From Bacillota bacterium (GTDB taxonomy: Bacteria; Bacillota; Bacilli; Bacillales_A; Planococcaceae), in the NCBI GenBank assembly GCA_023405135.1, contig JAEXYZ010000077.1:1-53528 (forward strand): a DNA stretch of 53,528 nt. Direction: 5' to 3'. The notes under the pieces are model-generated. The model was not told the origin of the DNA and ran no database searches. It was given only the letters and a program-made list of their open reading frames with translations. This document shows positions 52,160-53,528 of this stretch, piece after piece; the first letter of the stretch is position 1, and every line of letters begins with the position of its first letter. Made by a program: the position numbers and the translations under genes.

Positions 52160-53203
52160 TTAAAGTTGTTTTCGATGGATATTTATTAAATCGATTAAAA
52201 TTGAAAAGCCAGTTTCTACCTTACCTGCACCCGCACCGATCAATGTAATTGGCCCGGCTAAATCACAATTGTAAGAAATCGCATTAGTAGCTCCTGAAAT
52301 ACTTGCTAACGGATGATCAAGAGAAACCATTTCAGGCTTAACTGATGCAACGATTTTTTCATCCCTGTCTTTTCTCAATTTCGCAATTAGTTTCCACCTT
52401 TTACCTTGTGTTTTTGCTTCCTCAATATCTTCGCATGTTAAGGTTGAAATTCCTTGTCTTTCAACTTCATCAATCTGTAATGGATGATTTAAAATGACAT
52501 TTGCCAATATGACAATTTTATATAGTGCATCGAAGCCTTCTACATCACTTGTTGGATCAGCCTCTGCATAGCCTAGTTTTTGCGCTTCTTTTAATGCTTC
52601 TTCATAGGACAAACCTTCTTCCATACGAGTCAACATATAATTTGTTGTTCCATTTAAAATCCCTTGTATTTCAGAGATGTCATTTCCTGCAAGTGATGTT
52701 ACAGGCATTCGTAATGCAGGTGTCCCACTCATTACAGATCCCTCAAAGCCCCAACGAACGTTTTTCTCTTCAGCTAGAGACCGTAACACTGAATATGCTA
52801 AAGCAACAGGTCCTTTATTACTCATGATGACATTTTTTCCATGCTCAAATGCGCATTTGCAATGGTCGATTGCTGGTTGCCCAGTTTTAACATCGGTAAA
52901 TGTTACCTCGACAATTGTATGGGCATCACTTTGCTTAATTGTTTCAAAACTATCTAAGCCTCGAACTAGACCTTCAACTTCTGGATACGTGTCAAAATTC
53001 CCTGTTTCTTTAACAGCTCTTAATAACTCTTCAATAGACAGACCATCTGGGTGATATAAGGAACCTTTCATCATGTCACTTACTGCTACAATCGTTGCAT
53101 CTAATCCGAATTGTTCTTGAAGGACTTGTCTTTTATTCAAAAGAATATCTGCAAACCCTTGACCGACTACACCAAAACCTAATAATGCAATTCGATGATT
53201 CAT
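52160..53203 (-). CDS. Homoserine dehydrogenase without ACT domain
   Basis: 347 residues: Rossmann GFGVVGQGF (about 9-17), GILNGTTNYML and AEADPTSDVEGFDALYK, the homoserine dehydrogenase signature, then a short tail with no ACT regulatory domain (Bacillus Hom has about 430 residues with ACT). Normally it reduces aspartate semialdehyde to homoserine. Lacking ACT, it would not be feedback-inhibited by threonine in the usual way. It is 23 bases before the ALDH and 19 bases after the peptidase gene, so it may process an imported compound rather than serve threonine synthesis. Confidence 0.88.
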   Translation of the reverse strand: MNHRIALLGFGVVGQGFADILLNKRQVLQEQFGLDATIVAVSDMMKGSLYHPDGLSIEELLRAVKETGNFDTYPEVEGLVRGLDSFETIKQSDAHTIVEVTFTDVKTGQPAIDHCKCAFEHGKNVIMSNKGPVALAYSVLRSLAEEKNVRWGFEGSVMSGTPALRMPVTSLAGNDISEIQGILNGTTNYMLTRMEEGLSYEEALKEAQKLGYAEADPTSDVEGFDALYKIVILANVILNHPLQIDEVERQGISTLTCEDIEEAKTQGKRWKLIAKLRKDRDEKIVASVKPEMVSLDHPLASISGATNAISYNCDLAGPITLIGAGAGKVETGFSILIDLINIHRKQL

Positions 53204-53222
53204 TTTTTAACCTCCGATACTG

Positions 53223-53528
53223 TTAAATAACAATATTTTCTTTGTTAGCATACTTTTTTGGTAATTTTGTATCGCCAAGCAAATACTTCACCAACGTTTG
53301 ACTTAATATCGCTGCACCGATTGATAAACATTGTTCGTCGATATCAAAAATTGGTGTATGGAGGTCCCGTTTCACACCATCAGGATAAGCACAGCCTAAG
53401 AAAATCATGGAACCTGGAACTTCATAGGTCATATGAGAAAAATCTTCTCCACCTAGCCCAAAAGGAGTTTCCTCAATTTTCATTGTTGGGTAAAGCTCTT
53501 CAACAACTTCTTTTAACACCATATTTAC
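53223..53528 (-). CDS. M20-family amidohydrolase, C-terminal part only
   Basis: The 5' end lies outside the window. The visible 101 residues are the C-terminus of an M20 peptidase/hippurate-hydrolase-like enzyme: GLGGEDFSHM with the metal-linked glutamate, and HTPIFDIDEQCLSIGAAIL. Such enzymes remove N-acyl groups or cleave small peptides. It leads the operon into the homoserine dehydrogenase. A role as N-acetyl-diaminobutyrate deacetylase would fit ectoine breakdown, but known DoeB enzymes are a different fold, so this is a guess. Confidence 0.82.
   Translation of the reverse strand, partial: VNMVLKEVVEELYPTMKIEETPFGLGGEDFSHMTYEVPGSMIFLGCAYPDGVKRDLHTPIFDIDEQCLSIGAAILSQTLVKYLLGDTKLPKKYANKENIVI

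Noticed and set aside
1..53528. CRISPR arrays, tRNA/rRNA genes, insertion sequences, prophage genes
   Set aside because: No regularly spaced repeats, tRNA-like cloverleafs, transposase motifs or phage proteins were seen in the window.

Overview
The window reads as the chromosome of a low-GC, aerobic or facultative Gram-positive rod of the order Bacillales. Gene content and protein sequences look closest to the Lysinibacillus/Solibacillus/Ureibacillus group; that placement is inference from protein style. Supporting signs are T-box leaders, AGGAGG-type ribosome binding sites, frequent TTG/GTG starts, intrinsic terminators with long T runs, NsrR/Hmp, a SalA-like Mrp protein, and B. subtilis yqj-type gene neighbours (yqjQ-like SDR, yqjP, proI, namA, rnz, a DinB polymerase).

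Layout: 1-2960 is proBA behind a proline T-box. 2958-6459 holds a DUF3889 protein and argGH with two ARG-box-like operators. 6489-10246 holds an SDR enzyme, nsrR, hmp with two NsrR-like operators, and a YqjP-like metallo-hydrolase. 10345-12564 is a second proline T-box with proI, then namA. 13201-30296 is a 17-kb formate dehydrogenase / molybdenum cofactor island: two paralogous FDH modules (catalytic subunit plus DUF1641 partner) flank a complete Moco pathway (moaA, B, C, D, E, moeA, moeB, mobA, mobB), the sulfurtransferase fdhD, and small accessory genes. 30387-34117 holds a PadR/DUF2812 pair, rnz and dinB. 34249-37382 holds BirA-controlled bioY, a 5'-nucleotidase-like HAD protein, ribD and a stand-alone ribA. 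37762-38480 is a decayed gene. 38594-41806 is an exonuclease, a GlnD-like nucleotidyltransferase and amtB with a GlnR/TnrA box. 42153-45695 holds a LysM-3D protein, a collapsed remnant (PrpR-type regulator fused by deletion to a headless pdxA) and two small genes. 45893-46968 is guaC. 47268-53528 is an ectoine-type ABC transporter operon (ehuBCDA) led by a metallopeptidase, an ACT-less homoserine dehydrogenase and an aldehyde dehydrogenase.

How the genes work together: the Moco enzymes make the cofactor, FdhD sulfurates it for the two FDHs, and the DUF1641 partners probably pass electrons onward. proBA and proI make proline under control of uncharged tRNA-Pro. The ehu operon probably imports ectoine-type solutes and routes aspartate-semialdehyde-like intermediates.

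The most striking points are: moaA and ehuC, which both appear to start at ATT; a metal-site-less HMA-fold protein in the FDH operon; an orphan promoter-to-terminator transcript before the second FDH; the AmtB-nucleotidyltransferase-exonuclease neighbourhood; and a possible unusual ectoine catabolic operon. No tRNA, rRNA, CRISPR array, insertion sequence or phage gene was seen.
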